From Clostridia bacterium (GTDB lineage Bacteria > Bacillota > Clostridia > UMGS1883): a DNA stretch of 64,000 bases. The stretch lies in NCBI GenBank assembly GCA_017472685.1, contig JAFUOO010000005.1, positions 124,001-188,000 on the forward strand, given 5' to 3'. Positions 17,388 through 28,189 of the stretch are shown here, one piece after another. Every line of letters begins with the position of its first letter. The first letter of the stretch is position 1. Position numbers and translations under genes: made by a program. The notes beneath the pieces are model-generated. The model made no database searches. It had not been told where the DNA came from and saw only the letters and a list, made by a program, of their open reading frames with translations.

Positions 17388-17897
17388 ATGGAACAGTATT
17401 TATCCTTTGTTACATTGGATACATGGACCTTTATATTCACTTGGGTCAACCTTTTGATTTTGTTTTTCCTTGTAAAGAAGCTGTTTTTAAAGCCTATACA
17501 GAAGATGCTTGAAGCACGAAATGCCGAAATAGAGGCAGACTATTCCAAGGCTAAGACGGCTCAGCTTGAAGCTGACAAAATGCGCGCCGAATACGAAGAA
17601 AAGCTCTCTACAGCACACATATCGGCTGAAAAAATTGTTGCCGATGCTACCATGAGCGCAAGCCTCCGCGGCGATGCAATCGTGAAGGAAGCCGAGGACA
17701 AGGCTGCAGGCATGCTTGAACGCGCACAAAAGAACATTGATGCACAGCGTGATGCGGCATATGCCGAAATTAAAAATGAGGTAGGCACAATGGCGGTTGA
17801 TATCGCAAGGAAGATTATCGAAAAGGATATTGACAAAAAGGACCATGAAGAGCTTATCGCCAAAGCCCTGGAAGGGTTAGGTGGCTCAGATGAATGA
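17388..17897 (+). CDS. atpF: ATP synthase F0 subunit b
   Basis: A 169-residue peripheral stalk subunit: one N-terminal membrane helix (about 8-28, ending near FFLVKKLFLKPI) and a long charged, Ala/Lys/Glu-rich coiled-coil helix reaching the C-terminus. ATG 17388 has GGAGGATATCC upstream and is preferred to a TTG at 17370. The stop overlaps atpH. Length is normal for the family. Confidence 0.95.
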   Translation: MEQYLSFVTLDTWTFIFTWVNLLILFFLVKKLFLKPIQKMLEARNAEIEADYSKAKTAQLEADKMRAEYEEKLSTAHISAEKIVADATMSASLRGDAIVKEAEDKAAGMLERAQKNIDAQRDAAYAEIKNEVGTMAVDIARKIIEKDIDKKDHEELIAKALEGLGGSDE

Positions 17898-18423
17898 GAG
17901 AATAAGTTTGTATTCCTCATCTCTTTATAGCGTGGCAGAAGAGAATAATAGCGAGAAGGAAGTGTACGAAAGCCTTGCTTTAGTAAAGGCTGTGCTATCC
18001 GAAAACCGTGAATATGCAACACTAATGTCCTCTGCGGCAATTGCTCTTAATGTACGTGAAGGGCTTCTCGAAGAGGCTTTTTCGGGAAATGTGCATCCCT
18101 TTGTACTTAATTTCATGAAGCTTCTTTGTAAGAAGAGGGCTTTTGAAATTTTGCCTGCGGTTGCAGACAGCTACGAAAAAGAGTATTTTAAGGCGCATAA
18201 CATTGAACGTGCCAAAATAACCACAGCAATCGAGCTGAGTGATGAAAAGAAAGCTGAAATAGTAAAAAGGGTTTCTTCGGCAACGGGCAAGGAGCTTGTG
18301 CCCGAGTTTTTTGTTGACGAAAAGCTCATGGGCGGAATAATTATCGAAACCGAAAGCAGCAGTATTGATGCATCACTCAATGGAAAGCTTGAGACAATAA
18401 AGAGATATATAAGCAAAATATAA
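17890..18423 (+). CDS. atpH: ATP synthase F1 subunit delta
   Basis: A 177-residue subunit (180 if GTG 17881 is used) joining the b stalk to the top of the alpha/beta hexamer. The N-terminal helical bundle (about 1-105) and the C-terminal region ending in LMGGIIIETESSSIDASLNG match the OSCP/delta family, whose end carries the conserved GG-x-x-x signature. It overlaps atpF by 8 bases. ATG 17890 follows AGGTGG at a good distance. Confidence 0.93.
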   Translation: MNERISLYSSSLYSVAEENNSEKEVYESLALVKAVLSENREYATLMSSAAIALNVREGLLEEAFSGNVHPFVLNFMKLLCKKRAFEILPAVADSYEKEYFKAHNIERAKITTAIELSDEKKAEIVKRVSSATGKELVPEFFVDEKLMGGIIIETESSSIDASLNGKLETIKRYISKI

Positions 18424-18441
18424 CAGTTTGGGGTGACATTT

Positions 18442-19950
18442 TTGCGACTTAATTCAGATGAAATTGCAAGCATTATCAAAGAACAGATAAAAAACTATTC
18501 AGATAAAACAAAGGAAACAGAAACAGGCAGAGTTATTGAGGTTGGTGACGGTATCGCCACAGCCACAGGTCTTGAAAACTGCATGGCAAATGAGCTCGTA
18601 GAGTTTGAAAACGGCGAGGTTGCAATGGCGCTTAACCTTGACGAGGGCACCGTAAGCCTTTGTATTTTAGGTAACGACGTTGGCATTAAAGAGGGCAGCC
18701 TTGTAAAAAGAACAGGCAGAGTTGTAGAGGTTGGCGTAAGCGAAAAGCTCATTGGCAGAGTTGTTGATGCACTGGGCAGACCCATTGACGGCAAGGGCGA
18801 AATTAAATTTGACACCTTCCGTCCAGTTGAGGTTAAGGCGCCCGGAATCATTGAAAGAAAAAGCGTAAGTGTACCTTTGCAGACAGGTATCAAGGCTATC
18901 GACTCAATGATTCCCATTGGTCGCGGACAGCGTGAGCTTATTGTAGGCGACCGCCAGAGTGGTAAAACAGTTATTGCAACAGATACTATCATTAACCAGA
19001 AGGGTAAGGATGTTATCTGTATTTACGTTGCAATCGGACAGAAAAAGTCCACCGTTGCGCAGGTTGTTGAAACACTGGAAAAGAACGGTGCCATGAACTA
19101 TTCAATTGTTGTGTCTGCAACAGCCAGCGACAGTGCGTCGCTTCAGTATATTGCACCTTATTCGGGCTGCAGTATCGGTGAATACTTTATGGCGCAGGGT
19201 AAAGACGTGCTCATTATTTACGACGATCTGTCAAAGCATGCGGTTGCATACAGAGCAATGAGCCTTCTTATCCGCCGTCCTCCGGGAAGAGAAGCGTACC
19301 CCGGCGATGTATTCTACCTTCATTCGAGATTGTTGGAAAGAGCGGCTTGTCTTTCTCCCGAATACGGCGGAGGCTCTCTTACGGCTCTTCCCATTATTGA
19401 AACACAGGCGGGCGATGTTAGTGCATACATTCCCACAAATGTTATCAGTATTACCGACGGGCAGATATTTTTGGAAACAGAGCTTTTTCACAGTGGCATC
19501 ATGCCTGCGGTTAACCCCGGCATCAGCGTAAGCCGTGTTGGCGGCAGTGCGCAGATTAAGGCAATGAAGAAGGTTTCTGGTAAGCTTAAGCTTATGTATT
19601 CACAGTACCGCGAGCTGGCATCCTTTGCTCAGTTCGGCTCAGATCTTGACGAGGACACAAAGGCAAGACTTGCGCAGGGCGAAAGAATTGTCGAAATACT
19701 CAAGCAGGGCAGAAACAAGCCTGTCCCGGTTGAGCTGCAGGTTGTTATTATTTACGCCTGCGTAAACGATTACCTCAAGGATGTGCCCACTGAGCGGGTT
19801 TCCGAATTTGAAGCATTCCTTTTTGAGAATGTGCAGAACAATTTCATGCAGATAATTGAAGATATCGGCAAAACAAAGGACCTTACAGAGGATACCGAAA
19901 AGCTTATAATTTCTGCAATTGAGGATACTAAAAGCAAATTTTTTAATTAA
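18442..19950 (+). CDS. atpA: ATP synthase F1 subunit alpha
   Basis: A 502-residue non-catalytic nucleotide-binding subunit. Walker A is GDRQSGKT (about residue 168), with [20 protein letters not shown] and VSRVGGSAQ, which carries the catalytic arginine finger. A TTG start at 18442 is preferred: it gives the usual [17 protein letters not shown]-terminus and sits 5 bases after GGGGTGA. The frame also contains GTG 18433. Full length for the family. Confidence 0.97.
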   Translation: MRLNSDEIASIIKEQIKNYSDKTKETETGRVIEVGDGIATATGLENCMANELVEFENGEVAMALNLDEGTVSLCILGNDVGIKEGSLVKRTGRVVEVGVSEKLIGRVVDALGRPIDGKGEIKFDTFRPVEVKAPGIIERKSVSVPLQTGIKAIDSMIPIGRGQRELIVGDRQSGKTVIATDTIINQKGKDVICIYVAIGQKKSTVAQVVETLEKNGAMNYSIVVSATASDSASLQYIAPYSGCSIGEYFMAQGKDVLIIYDDLSKHAVAYRAMSLLIRRPPGREAYPGDVFYLHSRLLERAACLSPEYGGGSLTALPIIETQAGDVSAYIPTNVISITDGQIFLETELFHSGIMPAVNPGISVSRVGGSAQIKAMKKVSGKLKLMYSQYRELASFAQFGSDLDEDTKARLAQGERIVEILKQGRNKPVPVELQVVIIYACVNDYLKDVPTERVSEFEAFLFENVQNNFMQIIEDIGKTKDLTEDTEKLIISAIEDTKSKFFN

Positions 19951-19962
19951 CGGGGTGGGGAA

Positions 19963-20799
19963 ATGGCCCAGTCTACAAAATTAATTAAAAACAGAATAAA
20001 AAGTGTTGAAGGCACAAAGCAGATTACAAAGGCAATGGAGCTTGTTGCCACAAGCAAGCTTAGGCGCGCAAAGGAAAACATGGAACGTATACAGCCCTAT
20101 TTTAAGTCGTTGAAGAGCCTTGCCACAGAGCTTATGAAAAATAATACCGACTTTTCATCGCCCTTTTGTAAGAGTGATGGTGAAAAAAGCGCATGTCATG
20201 TTGTAATTGCAGGCGACAGAGGGTTGGCAGGGGGTTATAACGCAAATCTGTTCCGCTCTCTTAATATTAAGGATGGGGACTATATCGTTCCCATAGGCAA
20301 AAAGGTCTGCGAATATTTTGCAAAGAAAAACGTGCACATTTTAACCTACGATTATCTTCTGGCGGCGAAGGTGCGCTCGGGCGACTGTATGCGCATTGCT
20401 CAGCTTATTGCGGCAGACTACAAGTTGGGTAAATTCGGCAGGGTTGATGTGAGCTACACAAAATTTGTAAATGTGCTGACGCATGAGCCAGAAACAGAAA
20501 CGCTCCTTCCCTTTGTACCCGAAATTGAAAGGGAGAGAAAGCCGGGCGTGCTCACCATTTACGAGCCCGGCGTGGAAGCGGTTTTTAATCAGCTTATTCC
20601 CCAGTATATATCGGGAATTATATACGGCGCTGTTACAAGCTCTGTGGCATCGGAGCTTTCGAGCAGGCGTAACGCAATGCAGGCGGCAAACAAAAACGCC
20701 GACGAAATGATTGAGGATTTAACACTCAAATATAATCGCTCCAGGCAAAGTGCAATAACTCAGGAAATTACTGAAATTGTTGCAGGTAGTGATATGTAA
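19963..20799 (+). CDS. atpG: ATP synthase F1 subunit gamma
   Basis: A 278-residue central rotor shaft. N-terminal coiled-coil helix with LIKNRIKSVEGTKQITKAM, the GDRGLAGGYN region, and a C-terminal helix with SSRRNAMQAANKNADEMI and NRSRQSAITQEI. It begins 12 bp after atpA with GGGGTGGGG as RBS and ends 18 bp before atpD. Confidence 0.96.
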   Translation: MAQSTKLIKNRIKSVEGTKQITKAMELVATSKLRRAKENMERIQPYFKSLKSLATELMKNNTDFSSPFCKSDGEKSACHVVIAGDRGLAGGYNANLFRSLNIKDGDYIVPIGKKVCEYFAKKNVHILTYDYLLAAKVRSGDCMRIAQLIAADYKLGKFGRVDVSYTKFVNVLTHEPETETLLPFVPEIERERKPGVLTIYEPGVEAVFNQLIPQYISGIIYGAVTSSVASELSSRRNAMQAANKNADEMIEDLTLKYNRSRQSAITQEITEIVAGSDM

Positions 20800-20814
20800 A
20801 AAAACGAGGTGTAA

Positions 20815-22604
<1,790 letters not shown>

Positions 22605-22631
22605 GGTTGCCTGTTTTACACTTTTGTGCAC

Positions 22632-22672
22632 TTTTCACAAAAACATACCAATTCACTATGTTTTTGTGAAAA
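22632..22672. promoter_or_regulatory. Perfect 16-bp inverted repeat upstream of the DUF523 gene
   Basis: TTTTCACAAAAACATA (22632-22647) is repeated as its exact complement at 22657-22672 around the 9 bases CCAATTCAC. It ends 5 bases before the -35 box of the next promoter. There is no T run after it, so it could be an operator, a second end-of-operon hairpin or an RNA-stability element. Confidence 0.6.
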
Positions 22673-22677
22673 TAGTA

Positions 22678-22706
22678 TTGATTATCATTTTTATCTGTGC
22701 TATAAT
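22678..22706 (+). promoter_or_regulatory. Promoter of the DUF523 gene
   Basis: -35 TTGATT, 17-bp spacer, -10 TATAAT (perfect). The start codon is 23 bp further on. Confidence 0.75.
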
Positions 22707-22728
22707 GTAAACAAAGGAGGGATGCAGC

Positions 22729-23172
22729 ATGGATAATTTGCTTATAAGCGCCTGTCTTTTGGGCATTTCTTGCCGATATGACGGCGAGAGCAGGGAGTAT
22801 GACCTTAAGGGTCTTGAGAAAAAATTCAATCTCATACCTGTATGCCCTGAAATTTACGGAGGCTTACCAACACCAAGGGTGCCAAGTGAAATAGCAGGCG
22901 ATATGGTTTTAAACCGTGAAGGAAAAAATGTGACAGCGCAATATAACAAAGGCGCCCGGGAAACCTTGCGCATGGCAAAGCTTTTTGATGCAAAGTACGC
23001 CCTTCTTAAAGCAAAAAGTCCCTCCTGCGGGAAAGATAGGGTCTACGACGGAAGCTTCACAGGCACACTTGTCCGTGGAGAGGGCATTACGACAAAGCTT
23101 TTGAAGGAAAACGGAGTGGAAATTTTTACTGAGGATGAAATTGATTTACTGCTTGAAAAACAGGCAAAATAA
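22729..23172 (+). CDS. DUF523 family protein (YbbK-like)
   Basis: A 147-residue cytoplasmic protein. Family features are seen: ISACLLGISCRYDG at the N-terminus, LIPVCPEIYGGLPTPR, and ALLKAKSPSCGK. The conserved cysteines in SACLLG, VCPE and SPSCG suggest a metal or Fe-S site or a thiol chemistry, but the family has no established biochemical role known to me. It has its own promoter and a strong AAAGGAGGG RBS, and appears monocistronic, since pflB has its own promoter downstream. Confidence 0.85.
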   Translation: MDNLLISACLLGISCRYDGESREYDLKGLEKKFNLIPVCPEIYGGLPTPRVPSEIAGDMVLNREGKNVTAQYNKGARETLRMAKLFDAKYALLKAKSPSCGKDRVYDGSFTGTLVRGEGITTKLLKENGVEIFTEDEIDLLLEKQAK

Positions 23173-23196
23173 TTGTCAATTCCTACTATAAAAAGA

Positions 23197-23225
23197 TTGA
23201 CGAGCAAGATTTTATGCGGTATAAT
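23197..23225 (+). promoter_or_regulatory. Promoter of pflB-pflA
   Basis: -35 TTGACG, 17-bp spacer, -10 TATAAT. The leader to the start codon is about 65 bases. Confidence 0.8.
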
Positions 23226-23296
23226 GATATGTGGTGACGTACAGTTGCCTAAATTTCATATTTAATATTTTTTCATATAAAGAGGAGGTAATTTAC

Positions 23297-25552
23297 ATGA
23301 CTGATTTTAAGGCATGGGAAGGCTTTGAAGGCCGAATCTGGAAACTTGAAGTAAACGTACGTGACTTCATTCAGAAGAACTACACACCCTACGACGGTGA
23401 TTCTTCTTTCCTTGAAGGCCCCACAGAAGCTACAGACAAGCTCTGGGGAAGACTTTCCGAATTACAGAAGGAAGAAAGAGCAAACGGCGGCGTGCTTGAC
23501 ATGGAAACCGAAAAGGTTGCTACACTCACAGCATATGGTCCCGGCTACATTGACGAATCCTTGAAGGATCTGGAAAAGGTTGTAGGTTTGCAGACAGATA
23601 AGCCCCTCAAGAGAGCATTCATGCCCTTTGGCGGTATCAACATGGCTATGAAGGCTTGCGAAACAAACGGCTACACACCCAACCCCGAACTCGGTAAGAT
23701 TTTCACAGAATACTGCCGTACACACAACCAGGCTGTATTCGATGTATACACACCTGAAATGAGAGCTGCAAGAAGCAACAAGATCATCACAGGTCTTCCC
23801 GATGCTTACGGCAGAGGCCGTATCGTAGGTGACTACAGAAGAGTTGCTCTTTACGGTATCGATTTCCTTATTGCTGAAAAGCAGAAGGACATGGTAGCCT
23901 GCGGCGAAAGCAGCATGCGTGACAGCGTTATCCGCGCACGTGAAGAGGTTGCTATGCAGATCAAGGCTCTTAAGGACATGAAGGTTATGGCTGCTTCCTA
24001 CGGCTATGATATTTCTCAGCCTGCTACAAATGCTCAGGAAGCTGTTCAGTGGCTCTACTTTGGTTATCTTGCTGCTATCAAGACACAGAACGGCGCTGCA
24101 ATGAGTGTTGGTAGAGTATCTACATTCCTTGATATCTATATTAAGAGAGATATGGATGCAGGTATCCTTACAGAAAAGGATGCTCAGGAACTTATCGACC
24201 ATTTCGTAATGAAGCTTCGTATGGTTAAGTTTGCTCGTACACCCGAATACAACCAGCTCTTCACAGGTGACCCCGTATGGGCTACACTTGAAGTAGGTGG
24301 TATCGGTATGGATGGCAGAAGCATGGTTACTAAGACTGACTATCGTTTCCTCCGTACTCTTGAAAACATGGGTCCTGCTCCCGAGCCTAACCTTACAATT
24401 CTTTACTCCTCTGCACTTCCTGAAAACTTCAAGAAGTACACAAGCGAAATTTCTATCAGAACAAGCTCTGTTCAGTATGAAAACGATGATGTAATGAAGC
24501 CCATCTGGGGTGATGACTATTCTATCTGCTGCTGCGTATCCGCTACACAGACAGGTAAGGAAATGCAGTTCTTCGGAGCAAGAGCTAACCTTGCAAAGTG
24601 TCTTCTTTACGCTATCAACGGTGGTGTTGATGCTAAGACACTCAAGCAGGTAGGTCCCGCTTATAAGCCCATCACAAGTGAATATCTTGATTATGATGAA
24701 GTAATCGAAAAGTATGTAGCTATGATGGAATGGCTGGCTAAGTTGTATGTACATACACTTAACGCAATCCACTACATGCACGATAAGTACTACTACGAAG
24801 CAGCCGAAATGGCTCTTATCGATACAGAAGTTAAGAGAAGCTTTGCTACAGGTATTGCCGGTTTCTCCCACGTTGTTGACTCCCTTTCTGCTATTAAGTA
24901 TGCAAAGGTTAAGGTTATCCGTGACGAAGAAACAGGCGTAGCTAAGCACTTCGAAATCGAAGGCGAATTCCCCAAGTATGGTAACGACGATGACCGTGCA
25001 GACGATATCGCTATCTGGCTTCTCAGAACATTCATGGAAAAGATTAAGAAGCATCACACATACCGTGAAAGTGAGCCTTCCACATCTATCCTTACAATCA
25101 CAAGTAACGTTGTTTACGGTAAGGCAACAGCTGACATGCCCAACGGCAGAAAAGCAGGCGAGCCTCTTTCTCCCGGTGCGAACCCCGCTTACGGTGCAGA
25201 ACAGAACGGTCTTCTTGCATCTCTCAACTCTGTTGCTAAGCTTCCCTATCATTGGGCTCTTGACGGTATTAGTAATACTCAGACAATCAACCCCGATGCT
25301 CTTGGTCGCGATGAAGCAGAACAGACAGAAAAGCTTGTTCAGATTCTTGACGGTTACTTCGACCAGGGTGCTCACCATGTAAACATCAACGTATTCGGTA
25401 AGGATAAGCTTATCGATGCTATGGAACATCCTGAAAAGGAAGAATACGCAAACTTCACAATCCGTGTATCCGGTTACGCTGTAAAGTTCATCGACCTCAC
25501 AAAGGAACAGCAGCTTGACGTTATTGCACGTACTTGCCATGACAGACTGTAA
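23297..25552 (+). CDS. pflB: Formate C-acetyltransferase (pyruvate formate-lyase)
   Basis: A 751-residue glycyl-radical enzyme converting pyruvate and CoA into acetyl-CoA and formate in anaerobic metabolism. The two catalytic cysteines are Cys412-Cys413 in SICCCVSATQ, and the radical Gly is at about 726 in RVSGYAVKF, 25 residues from the end. ATG 23297 follows AGAGGAGG; an open frame to 23231 lacks an RBS. Codon choice is noticeably biased to GCT, TCT, CGT, ATC and AAC compared with neighbours, as for a very highly expressed gene; this also leaves a long antisense open frame that is not a gene. pflA overlaps the 3' end. Confidence 0.98.
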   Translation: MTDFKAWEGFEGRIWKLEVNVRDFIQKNYTPYDGDSSFLEGPTEATDKLWGRLSELQKEERANGGVLDMETEKVATLTAYGPGYIDESLKDLEKVVGLQTDKPLKRAFMPFGGINMAMKACETNGYTPNPELGKIFTEYCRTHNQAVFDVYTPEMRAARSNKIITGLPDAYGRGRIVGDYRRVALYGIDFLIAEKQKDMVACGESSMRDSVIRAREEVAMQIKALKDMKVMAASYGYDISQPATNAQEAVQWLYFGYLAAIKTQNGAAMSVGRVSTFLDIYIKRDMDAGILTEKDAQELIDHFVMKLRMVKFARTPEYNQLFTGDPVWATLEVGGIGMDGRSMVTKTDYRFLRTLENMGPAPEPNLTILYSSALPENFKKYTSEISIRTSSVQYENDDVMKPIWGDDYSICCCVSATQTGKEMQFFGARANLAKCLLYAINGGVDAKTLKQVGPAYKPITSEYLDYDEVIEKYVAMMEWLAKLYVHTLNAIHYMHDKYYYEAAEMALIDTEVKRSFATGIAGFSHVVDSLSAIKYAKVKVIRDEETGVAKHFEIEGEFPKYGNDDDRADDIAIWLLRTFMEKIKKHHTYRESEPSTSILTITSNVVYGKATADMPNGRKAGEPLSPGANPAYGAEQNGLLASLNSVAKLPYHWALDGISNTQTINPDALGRDEAEQTEKLVQILDGYFDQGAHHVNINVFGKDKLIDAMEHPEKEEYANFTIRVSGYAVKFIDLTKEQQLDVIARTCHDRL

Positions 25553-26297
25553 AAAGGGTCTTGTTCATGCTCATGAAACATTCGGGGCCGTTGACGGCCC
25601 CGGTGTTCGTTATGTGGTATTTTTGCAGGGCTGCGCAATGCGCTGTAAGTACTGCCATAACCCCGAAACATGGGCAGAGAACGGAGGAGAATGGAAAGCT
25701 GAGCTGTGGGCTGTGAAAGAGCTTTTTGACAAGGTTTACCGATATAAGAATTATTGGGGCAAAAACCTTGAAAAGGGCGGTGTTACCGTTTCGGGCGGTG
25801 AGCCTTTACTGCAGATGGAATTTGTAACGGAATTCTTCAAGCTGGCAAAGGCAAAGGGTGTTCACACAACACTCGACACATCCGGTCAGCCCTTTAAAAA
25901 CGATGCAGCATACATTGAAAAGCTCGATGAGCTTCTCAAGTATACAGACCTTGTTATGCTCGACATGAAAGCCTTTGATGAAGAGCTGCATAAGGATTTG
26001 ACAGGCTGTGAAAATAAGAACATTCTTGAATTTGCAAAGCACGTTTCTGCATCGGGCACTGCTATGTGGATAAGAAGAGTTCTTGTTCCCGGTGTTACAG
26101 ACAGCGAGGAGGACCTTACAAAAACAGCAGAGTTTATAAAAACTCTTGATACAGTTGAAAAGGTTGAGGTGCTTCCTTACCACACATTAGGTCTTTTCAA
26201 GTGGAAAAAATTAAATCTGCCTTATCCCTTGGACGGCGTTCGTTCTCCAAGCAAGGAAGAGGTTGAAAAGGCTGAAAAGCTATTAGGTATAAAATGA
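25539..26297 (+). CDS. pflA: Pyruvate formate-lyase activating enzyme
   Basis: A 252-residue radical SAM enzyme that abstracts hydrogen from the PflB glycine to make the active radical form. The cluster motif is CAMRCKYC, followed by TVSGGEPLLQ and LDTSGQP. ATG 25539 lies 14 bases inside the end of pflB; a further in-frame ATG exists at 25515. Overlap and order mean translation is coupled to PflB. Two hairpins follow. Confidence 0.95.
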   Translation: MTDCKKGLVHAHETFGAVDGPGVRYVVFLQGCAMRCKYCHNPETWAENGGEWKAELWAVKELFDKVYRYKNYWGKNLEKGGVTVSGGEPLLQMEFVTEFFKLAKAKGVHTTLDTSGQPFKNDAAYIEKLDELLKYTDLVMLDMKAFDEELHKDLTGCENKNILEFAKHVSASGTAMWIRRVLVPGVTDSEEDLTKTAEFIKTLDTVEKVEVLPYHTLGLFKWKKLNLPYPLDGVRSPSKEEVEKAEKLLGIK

Positions 26298-26302
26298 GTT
26301 TA

Positions 26303-26331
26303 ATACCCCTCTGCACTGCAGGGGGGTATTC
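26303..26331 (+). terminator. First hairpin after pflA
   Basis: AATACCCCTCTGCA pairs with TGCAGGGGGGTATT (one wobble). The tail is only weakly T-rich, so it may be a processing or stability hairpin ahead of the real terminator. Confidence 0.55.
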
Positions 26332-26341
26332 GTTTGCGAAA

Positions 26342-26377
26342 AAAATGAGCTGTTGCAATTACGCAACAGCTCATTTT
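26342..26377. terminator. Bidirectional terminator between pflA and the SulP gene
   Basis: A perfect 15-bp stem, AAAATGAGCTGTTGC with its complement around AATTAC, with A and T runs at the two ends. It serves two convergent transcripts. Confidence 0.85.
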
Positions 26378-26384
26378 GATTAAA

Positions 26385-28016
26385 TTATTGTAATGAGCGG
26401 AATGCTTCAACTGCATCCCAGTAAATATTATCACTGCCGAAGGAGGCAATAAAGCCCGAGTCTGTAAGATGCTTTTCAACCTTTGCCTGCAATCCTGTAA
26501 TAAGAAGACGGATGTTTTTATCATTACATTCCTTTGCTACGGCTTCAAGCTCTGTAACAGCGCTGTCGTCTACATAAGGAACACCGCGCATGGAAAGAAT
26601 AATTGTATTTGTATCATCAGGCATTTGGCTGAGTGCGTTCATAACCTTGTCCTGTGTACCGAAGAAAAGAGGACCTGCAAGGTATACTACACGAACGCGT
26701 ACATCATCGGAAATATTAATGCCTTTACCTTCAAGCTTTGCATTATCAACATCACTTATCTTGAGATAAAGCTCAGTGTTTTTAACAACAAATACGAGCA
26801 TTGCCAGAAGCACACCTATAATAATTGCTATTGTGAGGTCAAATACTACTGTTGCAATCATTGTAACAAGGAACTGAAGAATGGAGAAATAAAGCTTGTT
26901 CTTGAAAATATGCTTAATCTCATGCCATTCATTCATTCTCCATGCTGTTACCATGAGCACGCCTGCAAGTGCTGCTAAAGGAATGCGGCTCATAACGGGA
27001 CCTAAAAGGAACATTGCAAGAAGTAATGTTACAGAGTGGAACACGCTTACAAGCCTTGTAACACCGCCGGATTTAATTGCAACGGAGGTACGGGCAATTG
27101 CACTTGTTGCAGGAACACCACCGAAGAGGGGAATAACTATATTGCCAATACCCTGAGCGATAAGTTCGCGGCGTGCATCCATTTTTTCACCCTTCATTTT
27201 ACCTGCGCTTGCACCGCAAAGAAGCGACTCGATCATGCCAAGTGCCGCAATGGAAATTGCAGGAGAAATAAGAGCGGAAATTTTTGAAAAATCAACGCCC
27301 GCAGTAAGCAGACCGTTTTTGCTTACAAGAGACGAGGGGATTGTGCCAACCTCTGTTATTACGGGGGTGGGGTTCATAATCATATTAACTACAAGCGCAA
27401 TGATAATGCCCATAAGTGAAGAGGGAATGATTGCGTTAAGCTTTTTGGGATAAATGAGCATGATTACTACCACCAAGGCCCCGAAAAACAATGTTGTCAT
27501 ATCAATACTAAAGCCTAACTGCCCGTAGCTTAAAAGCTTTTCGATGGCATTTTCGCCAACGCTTGTTGTGCCGAAGAAATTGTCAACCTGACCTAATGCT
27601 ATTGTGATTGCAATACCCGAGGTGAAGCCTGTGATGACAGGCGCAGGTATGAATGATACAAGGTTGCCTAATTTGAAGATTCCTGCCAAAAGCAAAATGA
27701 TACCCGAAAGCAGACCTGCAATGAGGACCCCTTCAATACCGTAAGCTGCACTTATGCCCATAAGAATTGCCGCCATGGCACCTGTGGGACCGGAAATCTG
27801 GTATGAGGCACCTGATAAAACACCCATTATAAGACCTGCAAAAATGGCAGTGATAAGCCCTGCCTGTGCATCGGCACCAGATGACACACCAAAGGCAAGT
27901 GCAAGAGGAAGGGCAACCGCCGCAACGGTAAGACCTGCCATAGCATCCTTGGCAAGCTTGCCGCCGTTGTAGCCTTTAAATTCATGCTTCAGGTCAGATA
28001 TGTACTTTTTAATCAT
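26385..28016 (-). CDS. SulP family anion transporter with STAS domain
   Basis: A 543-residue SLC26/SulP transporter: a membrane domain of about 12-14 helices (residues about 25-410; ISGPTGAMAAI and GVPATSAIARTSVAIKSGG are family signatures) and a C-terminal STAS domain (about 425-543, with SMRGVPYVDDSAVTELEAV). Members carry sulfate, bicarbonate or dicarboxylates; the substrate cannot be read from sequence. ATG 28016 is preferred to ATG 28034 because TTGGA lies 8 bases upstream of it, while nothing precedes the other. A strong promoter lies just upstream. No sulfate-assimilation gene is adjacent. Confidence 0.92.
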   Translation of the reverse strand: MIKKYISDLKHEFKGYNGGKLAKDAMAGLTVAAVALPLALAFGVSSGADAQAGLITAIFAGLIMGVLSGASYQISGPTGAMAAILMGISAAYGIEGVLIAGLLSGIILLLAGIFKLGNLVSFIPAPVITGFTSGIAITIALGQVDNFFGTTSVGENAIEKLLSYGQLGFSIDMTTLFFGALVVVIMLIYPKKLNAIIPSSLMGIIIALVVNMIMNPTPVITEVGTIPSSLVSKNGLLTAGVDFSKISALISPAISIAALGMIESLLCGASAGKMKGEKMDARRELIAQGIGNIVIPLFGGVPATSAIARTSVAIKSGGVTRLVSVFHSVTLLLAMFLLGPVMSRIPLAALAGVLMVTAWRMNEWHEIKHIFKNKLYFSILQFLVTMIATVVFDLTIAIIIGVLLAMLVFVVKNTELYLKISDVDNAKLEGKGINISDDVRVRVVYLAGPLFFGTQDKVMNALSQMPDDTNTIILSMRGVPYVDDSAVTELEAVAKECNDKNIRLLITGLQAKVEKHLTDSGFIASFGSDNIYWDAVEAFRSLQ

Positions 28017-28058
28017 AACTGTTCCAACTTTCATATTAAATTTTGACTAACCTAATAT

Positions 28059-28087
28059 ATTATAAAACTTTATGTAAAATATGTAAA
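28059..28087 (-). promoter_or_regulatory. Promoter of the SulP transporter gene
   Basis: On the minus strand: -35 TTTACA, 17-bp spacer, -10 TATAAT, about 42 bp upstream of the start codon. Confidence 0.7.
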
Positions 28088-28131
28088 TATGCAATTTGCA
28101 AAAAAATACACATTTTGCAGAGGGAATTTTA

Positions 28132-28160
28132 TTGAAAAGATGATTAAATAGGTGTAAAAT
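28132..28160 (+). promoter_or_regulatory. Promoter of the serine dehydratase gene
   Basis: -35 TTGAAA, 17-bp spacer, -10 TAAAAT. The start codon is 29 bp further on, after AAAGGAG. Confidence 0.65.
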
Positions 28161-28189
28161 ATAAGCATAGATTATAAAGGAGAATTGTT

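Noticed and set aside
23462-25540. Antisense open frame of 692 codons opposite pflB
   Set aside because: It is Cys/Val/His-rich low-quality translation created by the codon bias of pflB on the other strand; no RBS and no family motif.
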